DNA of 54,378 nucleotides from Rhodopseudomonas sp. BR0M22 (GTDB taxonomy: Bacteria; Pseudomonadota; Alphaproteobacteria; Rhizobiales; Xanthobacteraceae). Where the stretch lies: positions 1 through 54,378 of the forward strand of contig NZ_QUMK01000035.1 in NCBI RefSeq assembly GCF_010907035.1, given 5' to 3'. The notes beneath the pieces were generated by a model. The model ran no database searches. It was not told the origin of the DNA and saw only the letters and a program-made list of their open reading frames with translations. Both the position numbers and the translations under genes were made by a program. Below, piece after piece: positions 43,190 through 54,151 of this stretch (positions within the stretch are counted from its first letter, which is position 1; every line of letters begins with the position of its first letter).

Positions 43190-43438
43190 TCAAGCTGGCG
43201 AGTCCTCGCCGCTTTCAAACAACTGGATCGGCGCACCCGGCATGATCGTTGAGATCGCATGCTTGTAGACGAGCTGCGAATGACCGTCGCGCCGCAACAA
43301 AAGGCAAAAATTATCGAACCAGGTGACAATACCCTGCAACTTCACCCCGTTGACCAGGAAGATCGTCAGGGGAGTCTTCGTCTTGCGTACATGGTTGAGG
43401 AAAGTGTCTTGAAGGTTTTGTGCGCGGTCTGCCGCCAT
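43190..43438 (-). CDS. hfq: RNA chaperone Hfq
   Basis: This 82-aa Hfq has the Sm1 motif [22 protein letters not shown] and Sm2 with YKHAISTI; it ends with a very short acidic tail. It matches alphaproteobacterial NrfA/Hfq in length. It binds sRNAs and mRNAs and in this lineage is needed for nif/ntr-related post-transcriptional control. The 182-bp region upstream (to dat) is T/A-rich on the minus strand near 43439-43470 and probably holds its promoter. Confidence 0.97.
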
Positions 43439-43620
43439 TTTTTATCCCGCAATTGGTTTTGTCTTTTCTTGCCGGTGCGCGTCTCTCTGTTGGAGTTTCA
43501 CACCGGTTGCCGGCTCCTTCCGAGATCCCCCTCCAGAAGCCCACGATCCGATTAGAGGGTAGGCATGGCTTTTAAGCAAGCAACTAAAACCCGGAAGCCG
43601 CGCTCTCTGCCCCGCAAAAC

Positions 43621-44478
43621 TCAGGAAAACTCGGCAAACCGGTGAAACTGCTCTCTTAGACGTTTGACCAATGGGCCTGGCGCGCCGTCACCGATCGGCT
43701 GACCGTCGATCGCTACAACCGGCATCACGATCTGGCTGGACGCGGTGACGAACGCCTCGGCGGCACCGGCCGCTTCGGTCGGCGTGAACGGCCGTTCCTC
43801 GAACCGAACCTGGAGCGCTTCGAACGCATCGATCAGTACCGCCCGGGTCACGCCGGCCAGGATGCCGGAGTCGGCCGAGCGGGTCACCACCCGCCCCTCC
43901 TTGGTGACGATCCAGGCATTACTCGATGCGCCTTCGGTGACGAACCCGTCGCGATCCACGTACCACGCTTCGTAGGCGCCGGCGTCGCGAGCCGCTTGTT
44001 TGGCCAGCACGTTCGGGAGCAGCGCCGTCGACTTGATATCGACCCGTGGCCAGCGGTTTTCCGGCAGCGTGATCACCTTGATGCCACGGGCCGCGTTCGC
44101 CTCGCCCTTGGCCGGATCGAGACTGCGCGCCGTCACCACCACGGCCGGTTTCACCGGCTGAGTCGGGAAGCCGTGGTCGCGCCGGGCAACGCCACGGGAG
44201 ACCTGCAGATAGACGATGCCGTGCGTCACCCGGTTGCGCCGCACTACCTCGTGCATCACCACCGATAGCGCCGCCAGCGGCATCGGCTCGATAATCCGCA
44301 ATTCGCCCAGCGAACGCTGCAGCCTTGCCAAGTGCCGCGGCATATCGACCAGTCTGCCACCACGGACTTCGCAGACCTCATAGACGCCGTCAGCGAACTG
44401 ATAGCCGCGATCTTCGATATTCACGCTCGCATCGCGCATGTCGAGATAGCGGCCGTTGACATAGGCGATGCGCGACAT
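43621..44478 (-). CDS. dat: D-amino-acid aminotransferase (PLP fold type IV)
   Basis: This 285-aa enzyme of the BCAT/DAT family has YVNGRYLDMRDASVNIEDRGYQFADGVYEV, the PLP lysine in the IKSTALLPNVLAKQAARDAGAYEAWYVDRDGFVTEG region, and SGILAGVTR. It transfers amino groups between D-amino acids and 2-oxoacids. This gene between ntrX and hfq is the usual arrangement in related genomes. It is 39 bp from ntrX on the same strand. Confidence 0.9.
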   Translation of the reverse strand: MSRIAYVNGRYLDMRDASVNIEDRGYQFADGVYEVCEVRGGRLVDMPRHLARLQRSLGELRIIEPMPLAALSVVMHEVVRRNRVTHGIVYLQVSRGVARRDHGFPTQPVKPAVVVTARSLDPAKGEANAARGIKVITLPENRWPRVDIKSTALLPNVLAKQAARDAGAYEAWYVDRDGFVTEGASSNAWIVTKEGRVVTRSADSGILAGVTRAVLIDAFEALQVRFEERPFTPTEAAGAAEAFVTASSQIVMPVVAIDGQPIGDGAPGPLVKRLREQFHRFAEFS

Positions 44479-44517
44479 CGGTTGAATCCGGGTCTGAGAT
44501 CGGAACGGAAGGACGAT

Positions 44518-45885
44518 TTAGCCGACGCCGAGCGCCTTGAGCTTGCGATGCAGCGCCGAGCGCTCCATCCCGACGAATTCGGCGGTGCGCGAGATGTTGC
44601 CGGAGAACCGGCTGATCTGCGCGATCAGGTAGTCGCGCTCGAACGCCTCGCGGGCCTCGCGCAGCGGCAGTCCCATGATGTGCTCGCCGTTGTTGCCGGT
44701 CGGCATCGTCGGCACCATCGAGCCGACGTCTTGCGGCAGCATATCGGCGGTGATCACCGCATCCGGCCCACCGCCAGCAAGGATCATGAGCCGCTCGACG
44801 TTGTTGCGAAGCTGACGGACGTTGCCGGGCCAGACGTGCGATTGCAGCACCGCCATCGCGTCCTGCCCGATCTGCCGACGCGGCAGGCCCGTCGCCGCCG
44901 AGATCTGCTCCATGAAGTACTCGATCAGCTCCGGGATGTCGTCGCGGCGCTCGGACAGCGGCGGCACGCGGATCGGCACCACAGACAGCCGGTGATACAG
45001 ATCCTCACGGAACCTCCCGGCTGCGATCTCTTCTTCGAGGTTGCGCGCCGTCGAGGAGATGATGCGGACGTCGACATTGACCCTGGTGGTGCCGCCGCAG
45101 CGCTGGAAGGTCTGCTCGACCAGCACGCGCAAAATCTTGTTCTGGGTCTCGCGCGGCATGTCGGCGATTTCGTCGATGAACAGCGTACCGCCATGCGCTT
45201 CTTCGAGCGCACCGGCTTTGCGCGAATGCTCGCCGTTGGCTTCGACGCCGAACAGTTCGATTTCCATCTTCTCGGGCGTGATCGCCGCAGCGTTGATCAC
45301 AACGAACGGCCCCTCGGCGCGCGAGGACGAATTGTGCAGCGTCCGCGCCGCGAGCTCCTTGCCGGCGCCGGACGGCCCGACGATCAGGATGCGGCTGTTG
45401 GCCTTGGCGGCGCGATCGATGGTCTGCCGGAGCTGATTGATGCAGGCGGAGCGGCCGACCAGCGTCGACGCCGATGGCGCGAGCTGCTTCAGCTCGCGCA
45501 CTTCGCGCTTCAGCCGCGACGTTTCTAACGCGCGCGTCGCCACCAGAATCAGCCGGTCCGATTTGAACGGCTTCTCGATGAAGTCGTAGGCGCCGCGCTT
45601 GATCGCCGCGACCGCGGTTTCGATGTTGCCATGGCCGGAGATCATCACAACCGGCACGTCGGTGTGATCCTTCTTGATCTGCTCCAGCAACTGCAGACCG
45701 TCCAGCTTGCTGCCCTGCAGCCAGATGTCGAGGAAAACCAGATTGGGCCGCCGGTTGGCGATCTCGGCCAGCGCCGAATCGCTGTCACGCGCCGTGCGGG
45801 TGGAAAAGCCTTCGTCTTCGAGAATACCGGCAACGAGATCGCGGATATCCGCTTCATCGTCGACGATCAGAATGTCATTCGCCAT
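44518..45885 (-). CDS. ntrX: Nitrogen-responsive response regulator NtrX
   Basis: This 455-aa regulator has a receiver domain with phospho-acceptor Asp53 (LVFLDIW), a central AAA+ domain (Walker A VGPSGAGKELAA; FIDEIADMP) and a C-terminal Fis-type DNA-binding helix-turn-helix (ISRTAEFVGMERSALHRKLKAL). The sigma54-contacting GAFTGA loop is absent: the equivalent stretch is FGVEANGEHSRKAGALEEA. It is therefore unlikely to activate sigma54 promoters in the NtrC manner. It pairs with NtrY, whose stop lies 17 bp upstream. Confidence 0.95.
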   Translation of the reverse strand: MANDILIVDDEADIRDLVAGILEDEGFSTRTARDSDSALAEIANRRPNLVFLDIWLQGSKLDGLQLLEQIKKDHTDVPVVMISGHGNIETAVAAIKRGAYDFIEKPFKSDRLILVATRALETSRLKREVRELKQLAPSASTLVGRSACINQLRQTIDRAAKANSRILIVGPSGAGKELAARTLHNSSSRAEGPFVVINAAAITPEKMEIELFGVEANGEHSRKAGALEEAHGGTLFIDEIADMPRETQNKILRVLVEQTFQRCGGTTRVNVDVRIISSTARNLEEEIAAGRFREDLYHRLSVVPIRVPPLSERRDDIPELIEYFMEQISAATGLPRRQIGQDAMAVLQSHVWPGNVRQLRNNVERLMILAGGGPDAVITADMLPQDVGSMVPTMPTGNNGEHIMGLPLREAREAFERDYLIAQISRFSGNISRTAEFVGMERSALHRKLKALGVG

Positions 45886-45901
45886 GGTCGCGCCTGTCGC
45901 T

Positions 45902-48193
45902 TTAGCTGCCGCTGGCAGCCGCTATCCTTGGTTCGTTCTCGGCCTGCTGTTTTGGTTCACCCGATCCGGGAGGCGATGCCGGCTGACCGGACATCGAGAA
46001 TCGGAGGCGCATCCATGCACCACGCTGGCCAGGACGAACGTGGGATGCGTCGTTGAGTTCAATTCCGCCGCCGTGATCGACCAGCACGCGCCCGACAATC
46101 GCCAGACCGAGGCCGGTGCCTTTCTCACGCGTGGTGACGTAGGGCTCGAGCAGCCGCGAGCGGCTTTCTTTCGGTAGACCGATGCCATTGTCGATCACGT
46201 CGATGACAACGTCGTCGCCCTCGCGCGCCGCAACCACCTCGATCTTCCCCTTGCCGAGTTCCTCCTCCGGCACAGCCTCGATCGCTTCGGTGGCGTTCTT
46301 GATGATGTTGGTCAGCGCCTGCGAGATCAGGCGGCGGTCGAACCGGGCATGCAGCGGCTCGTCCTTGATCTCAGCCTCGATGTCGACATCGGGATGACCG
46401 ACCCGCATCAGGAACACCACCTGCCGCACGGTGTCGCCGACGTCCTCGCCCTCGATCACCGGCTTCGGCATCCGCGCAAAGCGCGAGAATTCATCGACCA
46501 TGCGCCGGATGTCGTCCACCTGGCGCACGATCGTATCGGTGCACTGCTCGAAGATGCTCTTGTCGTCGACGATGACCTTGCCGAACTTGCGCTTGATCCG
46601 CTCTGCGGAGAGCTGGATCGGCGTCAGCGGATTCTTGATCTCGTGCGCGATCCGGCGGGCAACGTCGCCCCAGGCCGAGGTGCGCTGCGCCGACACCAGC
46701 TCGGTGATGTCGTCCAGGGTGATGATGTAGCTGTCGCTGGTGTGTCCGGTCTGTTCGGCGGTGACGCGAACGTTGAGGATACGCTCGCGGCCGTCGCGGG
46801 TAATGGTGATCTGGCCCTGCACCAGCCGTTGCGCGCCTTCGCGCGCGTTCGCCATCATCTCATCGAGCTCTGGAATCACCTCGGACAGCGGATGACCGAG
46901 CGCCTCGGCCTCGGCATGCCCGATCAGCTTTTCGGCAGAACGGTTGAGGATGCCGATGCTGAGCGATCCGTCGACGCCGATGATGCCGGCGCTGGCCGAC
47001 GACAGCACCGCCTCGATGAATCGGCGGCGGCTGTCGATCAGCTCGCTGGCGCTCACCAGCTCGTCGCGCTGGGTGCGCAACTCCTGGGTCATCTTGTTGA
47101 AGGTCATGCCGAGCTGCGACAGGTCGCCCTCGGATTTCGAGACAGGCACCTGAACGTGCAGGTCGCCGGTCGAGACCAGATGCGCCGCGCCCATCAGACG
47201 GCGGATCGGTGCAACCAGCCAGTTGGCGAAATTCAGGCCGATCAGCACCGCCGACATCAGAACGGTCAGGGCGATCACCGTAAACATCAGCGCGAACGCG
47301 ACCTGGACGCCGAGCCGCCGGGCTTCGAGTTCGGAATACTCGGCGACACTGGCCTGGGTCTGACGCAACTGGGCCACGACATGCGGATCGAGGAATCGCG
47401 CGACATACAGGAAGGTGTCCTCGAACCCCTTCAGCCGGATCACGGCGGCAACGTAATTGGCCTCAATGAACACCGCGATCTGCGGTTCGGTGTCATCGAC
47501 ATTTTTCAGAAACTCGGGCGCCGGCACGTCGAAGTCGCGACGGAAGCCGTTTTGCGCCGCTTCCAGGATGTGGCGATCTTTGTCGATCAGCATCGCGCCC
47601 GGCAGATTGCGGGTGGCTGCGTCGTTGGTAAGGAACTCGCGGAAGGATTTGCGGTCGAGGTCGAACAGCGCGCGGGCATGCGAGATATCGCTGGCCATGC
47701 CGAGAATGTCGCCGCGGATCAACTGGCCGTGCTCATGCAGATAGGCATTGGCGACGATCAGCGAGTTCTGGATCACCGCCTTGGTCGGCCCGGAGAACAG
47801 CCGATCGAGACCGCGGTCGAGCGTGACGTTGGCGACGATCGAAACCAGAACCGCCGGCAGCACCGCGATGACCGAGAACAGGCTGACGATCTGGATGTGC
47901 AGCCGCGACGCTGCCCGGCCCCGCCGGCGGGCCTGGATCACCTTCCAGACCTCGCGCGCAATGATGGCCACCAGCAACAAAATCGTGGCGCCGTTGATCA
48001 GCAGGAAGGTGACGACGACTTCGCGACTCGGCGAGATCGGGGTCAGGCCGGTCAGAACGATGAACGTCAGAAAGGCCGACAGCAGCGCCACGCCGACCGC
48101 GATCGGCGCCAGCAGCTTGCGCCAAGTGCGCATCCGCGGCTCCGCGATCGACGGGTCGTCAACGGGTTGGGTCGACGTCTCTGCGCTGCTCAT
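45902..48193 (-). CDS. ntrY: Membrane sensor histidine kinase NtrY
   Basis: This 763-aa kinase has two N-terminal membrane helices (LLAPIAVGVALLSAFLTFIVL and a segment around LLINGATILLLVAII), a third around SLFSVIAVLPAVLVSI, a large periplasmic loop, a fourth helix before the HAMP region (FANWLVAPIRRLMGAAHL), a PAS domain, the phospho-acceptor His in [15 protein letters not shown], and the ATPase motifs DNGIGL and GTGLGLAIV. The start at 48193 (MSSAETSTQP) is preferred to the TTG at 48208. It signals nitrogen or redox status to NtrX. Confidence 0.95.
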   Translation of the reverse strand: MSSAETSTQPVDDPSIAEPRMRTWRKLLAPIAVGVALLSAFLTFIVLTGLTPISPSREVVVTFLLINGATILLLVAIIAREVWKVIQARRRGRAASRLHIQIVSLFSVIAVLPAVLVSIVANVTLDRGLDRLFSGPTKAVIQNSLIVANAYLHEHGQLIRGDILGMASDISHARALFDLDRKSFREFLTNDAATRNLPGAMLIDKDRHILEAAQNGFRRDFDVPAPEFLKNVDDTEPQIAVFIEANYVAAVIRLKGFEDTFLYVARFLDPHVVAQLRQTQASVAEYSELEARRLGVQVAFALMFTVIALTVLMSAVLIGLNFANWLVAPIRRLMGAAHLVSTGDLHVQVPVSKSEGDLSQLGMTFNKMTQELRTQRDELVSASELIDSRRRFIEAVLSSASAGIIGVDGSLSIGILNRSAEKLIGHAEAEALGHPLSEVIPELDEMMANAREGAQRLVQGQITITRDGRERILNVRVTAEQTGHTSDSYIITLDDITELVSAQRTSAWGDVARRIAHEIKNPLTPIQLSAERIKRKFGKVIVDDKSIFEQCTDTIVRQVDDIRRMVDEFSRFARMPKPVIEGEDVGDTVRQVVFLMRVGHPDVDIEAEIKDEPLHARFDRRLISQALTNIIKNATEAIEAVPEEELGKGKIEVVAAREGDDVVIDVIDNGIGLPKESRSRLLEPYVTTREKGTGLGLAIVGRVLVDHGGGIELNDASHVRPGQRGAWMRLRFSMSGQPASPPGSGEPKQQAENEPRIAAASGS

Positions 48194-48296
48194 TCCGGCA
48201 ATAATCAATGAATGCGAGCGGCAACTGCCGACGGCGGCAGGCCATGTGATGCATTCCTACAACAATGTTGCTCAATTGCGACAATATCGGGGCGCA

Positions 48297-48318
48297 ACGC
48301 CCGAGCAACCTCGGGCGT
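48297..48318. terminator. Hairpin between ntrC and ntrY
   Basis: ACGCCCGAG (48297-48305) and CTCGGGCGT (48310-48318) form a perfect 9-bp stem with a CAAC loop. It lies in the ntrC-ntrY spacer and could terminate or attenuate ntrBC transcription before ntrYX. There is no T-run on either strand. Confidence 0.4.
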
Positions 48319-48339
48319 GTCCACAGTCAATCTCGGAAA

Positions 48340-48357
48340 CGACAAAACCCTTTGTCG
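48340..48357. terminator. Small inverted repeat just after ntrC
   Basis: CGACAAA (48340-48346) and TTTGTCG (48351-48357) form a 7-bp stem with a 4-nt loop, about 8 bp beyond the ntrC stop on the minus strand, followed there by TTTCC. It is a weak intrinsic-terminator candidate, together with the stronger hairpin at 48297. Confidence 0.35.
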
Positions 48358-48364
48358 CCCCGTC

Positions 48365-49807
<1,443 letters not shown>

Positions 49808-49816
49808 TGGGAGTCC

Positions 49817-50989
49817 TCATCTTGCAGTCTGTGAGGCATCGGACGACGCCGGCGCGTCCTCGCCGTTCGGGGATTGAAGGGCCTTGGCGGTGTTGAACAT
49901 CGGCATCAGCACCCTGAAGGTGGTTTTGCGCGGCTGGGATTCGCACTCGATGATCCCGCCGTGATCGCCGACGATCTTCGCGACCAGCGCTAGGCCGAGG
50001 CCGGATCCGGACGGCTTGGTGGTGACGAACGGATCGAACAGATTCGGCAGCAGATCTTCGGGCACGCCCGGGCCGTTGTCCCGGACGCAGAATTCGAGCG
50101 GCAGCGACACCCGCGTCTTCTTGCCCGGCACCGACAACCGCACGCCCGGACGGAACGCCGTGGTCAGCTGGATTTCGGCGTCGGAGCCGAGATCGACCAC
50201 GGCCTCGGCCGCATTCTTCACCAGGTTGAGGAACACCTGGATCAGTTGATCCTGATTGGCGAGCACCGGCGGCAGCGACGGGTCGTAGTCCTCGATGAAC
50301 CGGATGTTGCGGGCAAAACCCGACTGCGCCAGCCGCTTCACATGATCGAGCACCGAATGGATGTTGACCGGACCGCGCGCCACCGGGCGGTCATCGCCGA
50401 ATACTTCCATCCGGTCGACCAACGTGACGATGCGATCGGCTTCGTCGCAGATCAGCCGGGTCAGCATACGATCCTCGGCGGAAGCCTGCTGTTCGAGGAG
50501 TTGCGCGGCTCCGCGGATGCCGGACAGCGGGTTCTTGATCTCGTGCGCCAGCATCGCGGCAAGTGCGATCACCGAGCGCGCCGCGCTGCGATGCGTGAGT
50601 TGGCGGTCCATCTTGTCGGCGATGGTGCGCTCCTGAAGCATCACCACGATATGGCCGGGCCGCTCGTTCAGCGGCGCGACGTGCAGATCGACCTGGCGGT
50701 CGGCGCCGATCCGCGGCGTGCCGAGATCGACCTTGTATTCGTTGACGGGCGAATGCCCAACCCGCACCTGCTCGATCAGCGCCAGGAGCGGACTGCCGAA
50801 CGGCACCAAATCGGTCAGTGACTGACGACGCAGCAATTGCGCTGAAATCTCGAAGAACGATTCCGCCGCCATGTTGGCATCGACGATCTTGCCGTCGGGA
50901 CCGACCAGCAGCACCGGATTCGGCAGCGCATTGAGAATCGCGTCGCTGTCGGTCGGCTGCGCCCGGCGCGGTTCGACGATGGCGTTCAT
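49817..50989 (-). CDS. ntrB: Nitrogen regulation sensor kinase NtrB
   Basis: This 390-aa soluble kinase has a PAS domain (about residues 15-125, [26 protein letters not shown]), the phospho-acceptor His149 in [22 protein letters not shown], the N-box [19 protein letters not shown] region, and [36 protein letters not shown] protein controls its kinase/phosphatase balance in related bacteria. It overlaps dusB by 4 bp. Confidence 0.96.
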   Translation of the reverse strand: MNAIVEPRRAQPTDSDAILNALPNPVLLVGPDGKIVDANMAAESFFEISAQLLRRQSLTDLVPFGSPLLALIEQVRVGHSPVNEYKVDLGTPRIGADRQVDLHVAPLNERPGHIVVMLQERTIADKMDRQLTHRSAARSVIALAAMLAHEIKNPLSGIRGAAQLLEQQASAEDRMLTRLICDEADRIVTLVDRMEVFGDDRPVARGPVNIHSVLDHVKRLAQSGFARNIRFIEDYDPSLPPVLANQDQLIQVFLNLVKNAAEAVVDLGSDAEIQLTTAFRPGVRLSVPGKKTRVSLPLEFCVRDNGPGVPEDLLPNLFDPFVTTKPSGSGLGLALVAKIVGDHGGIIECESQPRKTTFRVLMPMFNTAKALQSPNGEDAPASSDASQTAR

Positions 50990-52020
50990 GCGGCGGCCCT
51001 CCAGGCGAAATCATCGTAGGCAGCGGCGAGCGCGCCGTGCACGCGGGCCGGATTTTCTTCAGTCAGAATGGCGCCGCGCCAGCTTTTGAGTACTTCCGGC
51101 GAGGCGCCGGCAGTCAGGGCGGCGACTTCGAGCGACCAGCCGAGATGCTTGCGCGCGTGACGCAGCCCGATCTTGACGCCGTACAACGTCAGAATGTCGT
51201 CGTAGAGAGTGCGCAAGTAATCGCGCTGAACGGCGAGCGGCGGTTCGGCTTCGGCCAGGCCGGTGGTGAGCTGGCGGCCGACCTGCCCGGGCAGCCACGG
51301 CCGTCCCTGTGCGCCGCGCCCGATCATCACGGCGTCGGCGCCGGAGCGCGTCAGCGCTTCGACCGCGGTGGCGTGGCAGGTGATATCGCCGTTCACCACC
51401 AGTGGAATCGAGATCGCGTCCCGAACGGCGCGCACCGCGTCCCAATCGGCTTCGCCCTTGTAAAACTGCTGCCGGGTGCGGCCATGAACCGTAACGAGCT
51501 GAATGCCAGCATCCTGCGCACGCCGCGCCAGCTCCGGCGCATTGCGCGAGCGATCGTCCCAGCCAAGCCGCATCTTCAGCGTCACCGGCACCCGTACCGC
51601 GCCGATCGTCGCTTCGATCAGCGTCAGCGCATGATCGAGATCGCGCATCAGCGCGGAGCCGGATAGGCCGCCGGTCACATGCCGCGCCGGGCAACCCATG
51701 TTGATGTCGATGATGTCGGCGCCGCCGGCTTCTGCGATCCGGGCGCCCTCGGCCATCCAGCGCGCCTCGCAGCCGGCGAGCTGCACAACGTGCGGCCCCT
51801 GCCCGACCTTGTCGCAGCGACGCACCGACATGCGACGGCCGGCCACCAGATCTTCGCTGGCAGTCATCTCCGATACCACCAAACCGACGCCAAGCTCCGC
51901 GACTTGCCGACGGAACGGCGCATCGGTAATGCCTGTCATCGGCGCCAGAAACACCGGGTCAGGCACCGCAATATTGCCGATCCTCAAAGGCGGCGAACCT
52001 GTTACAGTCGGGCGCGTCAC
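50986..52020 (-). CDS. dusB: tRNA-dihydrouridine synthase DusB (NifR3)
   Basis: This 344-aa flavoenzyme has the family features [16 protein letters not shown], the [17 protein letters not shown] loop with its catalytic Cys, [25 protein letters not shown] and [13 protein letters not shown]. It reduces uridines in the tRNA D-loop. As nifR3 it is the usual first gene of the ntrBC operon in alphaproteobacteria; its stop overlaps the ntrB start (ATGA). Confidence 0.95.
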   Translation of the reverse strand: MTRPTVTGSPPLRIGNIAVPDPVFLAPMTGITDAPFRRQVAELGVGLVVSEMTASEDLVAGRRMSVRRCDKVGQGPHVVQLAGCEARWMAEGARIAEAGGADIIDINMGCPARHVTGGLSGSALMRDLDHALTLIEATIGAVRVPVTLKMRLGWDDRSRNAPELARRAQDAGIQLVTVHGRTRQQFYKGEADWDAVRAVRDAISIPLVVNGDITCHATAVEALTRSGADAVMIGRGAQGRPWLPGQVGRQLTTGLAEAEPPLAVQRDYLRTLYDDILTLYGVKIGLRHARKHLGWSLEVAALTAGASPEVLKSWRGAILTEENPARVHGALAAAYDDFAWRAAA

Positions 52021-52260
52021 AAGTTGCTCATTCTATAGCCAGCTCAGTTGCAGGCCGGGCTTCGCTCAATGTTTAAGCATTGTAGATGATTGCCTACAGT
52101 TTAGCCAATCATATCTGACATGCAAGTGCATTGCAGCAATTGTCCCCGGACGCTCGCGGCTGCTGCGATGGAATCATGCTGCTTTCCTGGCTTGGCGTGG
52201 TAAGGGCTGAGAGCCGGCGCGGCCAGCGTTGGCTATCCCAATTCCGTATCAATTGATCCG
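52021..52260. promoter_or_regulatory. Divergent promoter region dusB/ispDF
   Basis: This 240-bp spacer between divergent genes is distinctly A/T-richer than its surroundings (about 52060-52150). It carries short inverted repeats (TGTAG...CTACA at 52081-52098 and TGCAA-GTGCA-TTGCA at 52121-52135). Promoters for the dusB-ntr operon (minus) and ispDF (plus) must lie here, but I cannot assign -35/-10 boxes with confidence. Confidence 0.45.
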
Positions 52261-53457
52261 ATGCCGAACTCACCACGTACTGCTGCCATCATCGTCGCCG
52301 CCGGTCGCGGCCTGCGCGCCGGCGCGGGAGGCCCCAAGCAATACCGCACCCTTGCAGGCCGTCCGGTCATCGCCCGGGCGATGGAGCCGTTCTGCGCCCA
52401 TCCGGGGATCTTGGCGGTACAGCCGGTGACGAATCCGGACGACACCGAGATGTTCAACTCGGCCGTCGCGGGCCTGAACTTCCGCCCGGCCGTCGGTGGC
52501 GGCGCAACTCGGCAGGCTTCCGTGCGGGCCGGCCTGGAGGCGCTGGCCGAGTTGAAGCCCGAGATCGTCCTGATCCACGACGCCGCGCGCTGCTTCGTCA
52601 CCCCCGATCTGATCTCGCGCGCAATTACCGCCGCCAGCGCTACCGGCGCGGCGCTGCCGGTCGTCGCAGTGACCGACACGATCAAGCAGGTCGACGCCAA
52701 TGGCGCGGTCGACGCGACGCCGGACCGGGCAGCGCTGCGAATCGCCCAGACCCCGCAGGCGTTCCGCTTCGACGTCATTCTCGACGCCCACCGCCGCGCC
52801 GCGCGTGACGGCCGGGACGATTTCACCGACGACGCCGCAATCGCCGAGTGGGCGGGATTGACGGTGTCGACCTTCGAGGGCGATGCTAACAACATGAAGA
52901 TGACCACCCCGGAAGATTTCGCGCGCGAGGAAAGCCGGCTGATGGCCGCGCTCGGCGATATCCGCACCGGCACCGGCTACGACGTGCATGCGTTCGGCGA
53001 AGGCGACCACGTCTGGCTGTGCGGCCTGAAGGTGCCGCACACCCGCGGCTTCCTGGCGCATTCCGATGGCGACGTCGGCCTGCATGCGCTGGTCGACGCG
53101 ATCCTCGGCGCGCTGGCGGACGGCGATATCGGTTCCCACTTCCCGCCGACCGACCCGCAGTGGAAGGGCGCGGCCTCGGACAAGTTCCTCAAATACGCGA
53201 TCGACCGCGTCACCGCGCGCGGCGGCCGCGTCGCCAATCTCGAAGTGACGATGATCTGCGAGCGGCCGAAGATCGGCCCGCTGCGCGACGCGATGCGTCA
53301 GCGCATCGCCGAGATCACCGGCGTGCCGGTGTCGCGCGTCGCGGTGAAGGCCACCACCAGCGAGAAGCTCGGCTTTACCGGCCGCGAGGAAGGGATCGCG
53401 GCGACCGCATCCGCCACCATCCGGCTGCCCTGGGGCGCCGACGGACTGGCCGGCTGA
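52261..53457 (+). CDS. ispDF: Bifunctional MEP cytidylyltransferase / MECDP synthase
   Basis: This 398-aa fusion performs two steps of the MEP isoprenoid pathway. The IspD half (about 1-235) has [21 protein letters not shown] and [11 protein letters not shown]. The IspF half (about 238-398) has [54 protein letters not shown] and [21 protein letters not shown]. Such IspDF fusions are normal in many alphaproteobacteria. cinA-type pncC begins 2 bp after its stop. Confidence 0.96.
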   Translation: MPNSPRTAAIIVAAGRGLRAGAGGPKQYRTLAGRPVIARAMEPFCAHPGILAVQPVTNPDDTEMFNSAVAGLNFRPAVGGGATRQASVRAGLEALAELKPEIVLIHDAARCFVTPDLISRAITAASATGAALPVVAVTDTIKQVDANGAVDATPDRAALRIAQTPQAFRFDVILDAHRRAARDGRDDFTDDAAIAEWAGLTVSTFEGDANNMKMTTPEDFAREESRLMAALGDIRTGTGYDVHAFGEGDHVWLCGLKVPHTRGFLAHSDGDVGLHALVDAILGALADGDIGSHFPPTDPQWKGAASDKFLKYAIDRVTARGGRVANLEVTMICERPKIGPLRDAMRQRIAEITGVPVSRVAVKATTSEKLGFTGREEGIAATASATIRLPWGADGLAG

Positions 53458-53459
53458 CG

Positions 53460-54080
53460 ATGAGCAGCAACGACGCCCGCGCCCTCGCCCGCTCGTTGCT
53501 CGACCTCTGCCGTTCGCGGAAGCTGATGATCGCGACCGCCGAGTCCTGCACCGGCGGTCTGGTCGCCGGTGCTCTGACCGACATCCCCGGCTCGTCCGAC
53601 GTGATCGACCGCGGCTTCGTTACCTATTCCAACGCCGCTAAGCATGACCTGCTCGGCGTCGAGAACGCCACGCTCACAACCTTCGGCGCCGTCAGCAAGG
53701 AAACCGCGATCGCCATGGCGGTCGGCGCGCTGGAGAACGCCGACGTCGATCTGGCGGTGTCGATCACCGGGATCGCCGGTCCCGGCGGCGCAACGCCCGG
53801 CAAGCCGGTCGGCCTGGTGCACTTCGCCGTGGCGGCGCGCGACGGGCGGATCTCGCATCGCGAGCAGCGTTTCGGCGCGATCGGCCGCAGCAACGTTCGC
53901 CAGCGCTCGGTCGTGGAAGCGCTGCGGATGCTGTTGGAATTGGCCCGCGGCCCGAAGCCGCCAGCCAAGGCCAAGCGCGAAGTCGCCACCGGCGTTCACA
54001 AACGCGTCGCCCGCTCCCCCCGCCGGGTCGCCGCCAAACGTCCGCAGCCGAAGCGGCCGGTGAAGCCGAAGAAGACTTAG
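53460..54080 (+). CDS. CinA C-terminal-type nicotinamide-nucleotide amidase
   Basis: This 206-aa protein is a stand-alone CinA C-terminal domain (PncC family): MIATAESCTGGLVAGALTDIPGSSDVIDRGFVTYSNAAK, then SITGIAGPGGATPGKPVGLVHFA. Members deamidate NMN for NAD salvage. A lysine/arginine/proline-rich tail of about 45 residues (from PKPPAKAKREVATG onward) extends beyond the domain and may bind nucleic acid or be disordered. It is probably co-transcribed with ispDF. Confidence 0.93.
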   Translation: MSSNDARALARSLLDLCRSRKLMIATAESCTGGLVAGALTDIPGSSDVIDRGFVTYSNAAKHDLLGVENATLTTFGAVSKETAIAMAVGALENADVDLAVSITGIAGPGGATPGKPVGLVHFAVAARDGRISHREQRFGAIGRSNVRQRSVVEALRMLLELARGPKPPAKAKREVATGVHKRVARSPRRVAAKRPQPKRPVKPKKT

Positions 54081-54127
54081 CGCGTTGAGACTACACGAGG
54101 CGGCCGTCATATCTCCATAGCCGTCAC

Positions 54128-54145
54128 CCTCCGCGAAAGCGGAGG
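54128..54145. repeat. Hairpin with GAAA tetraloop next to the right IS30 copy
   Basis: CCTCCGC and GCGGAGG form a 7-bp stem around GAAA. It lies 48 bp after the cinA-type gene and directly against the IS30 end. It resembles a dispersed rhizobial repeat and could also terminate the ispDF transcript or have served as the IS30 target. Confidence 0.5.
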
Positions 54146-54151
54146 ATGGAT

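Noticed and set aside
46349-48211. 620-aa plus-strand open frame
   Set aside because: It is antisense to ntrY, whose kinase domains are unambiguous.
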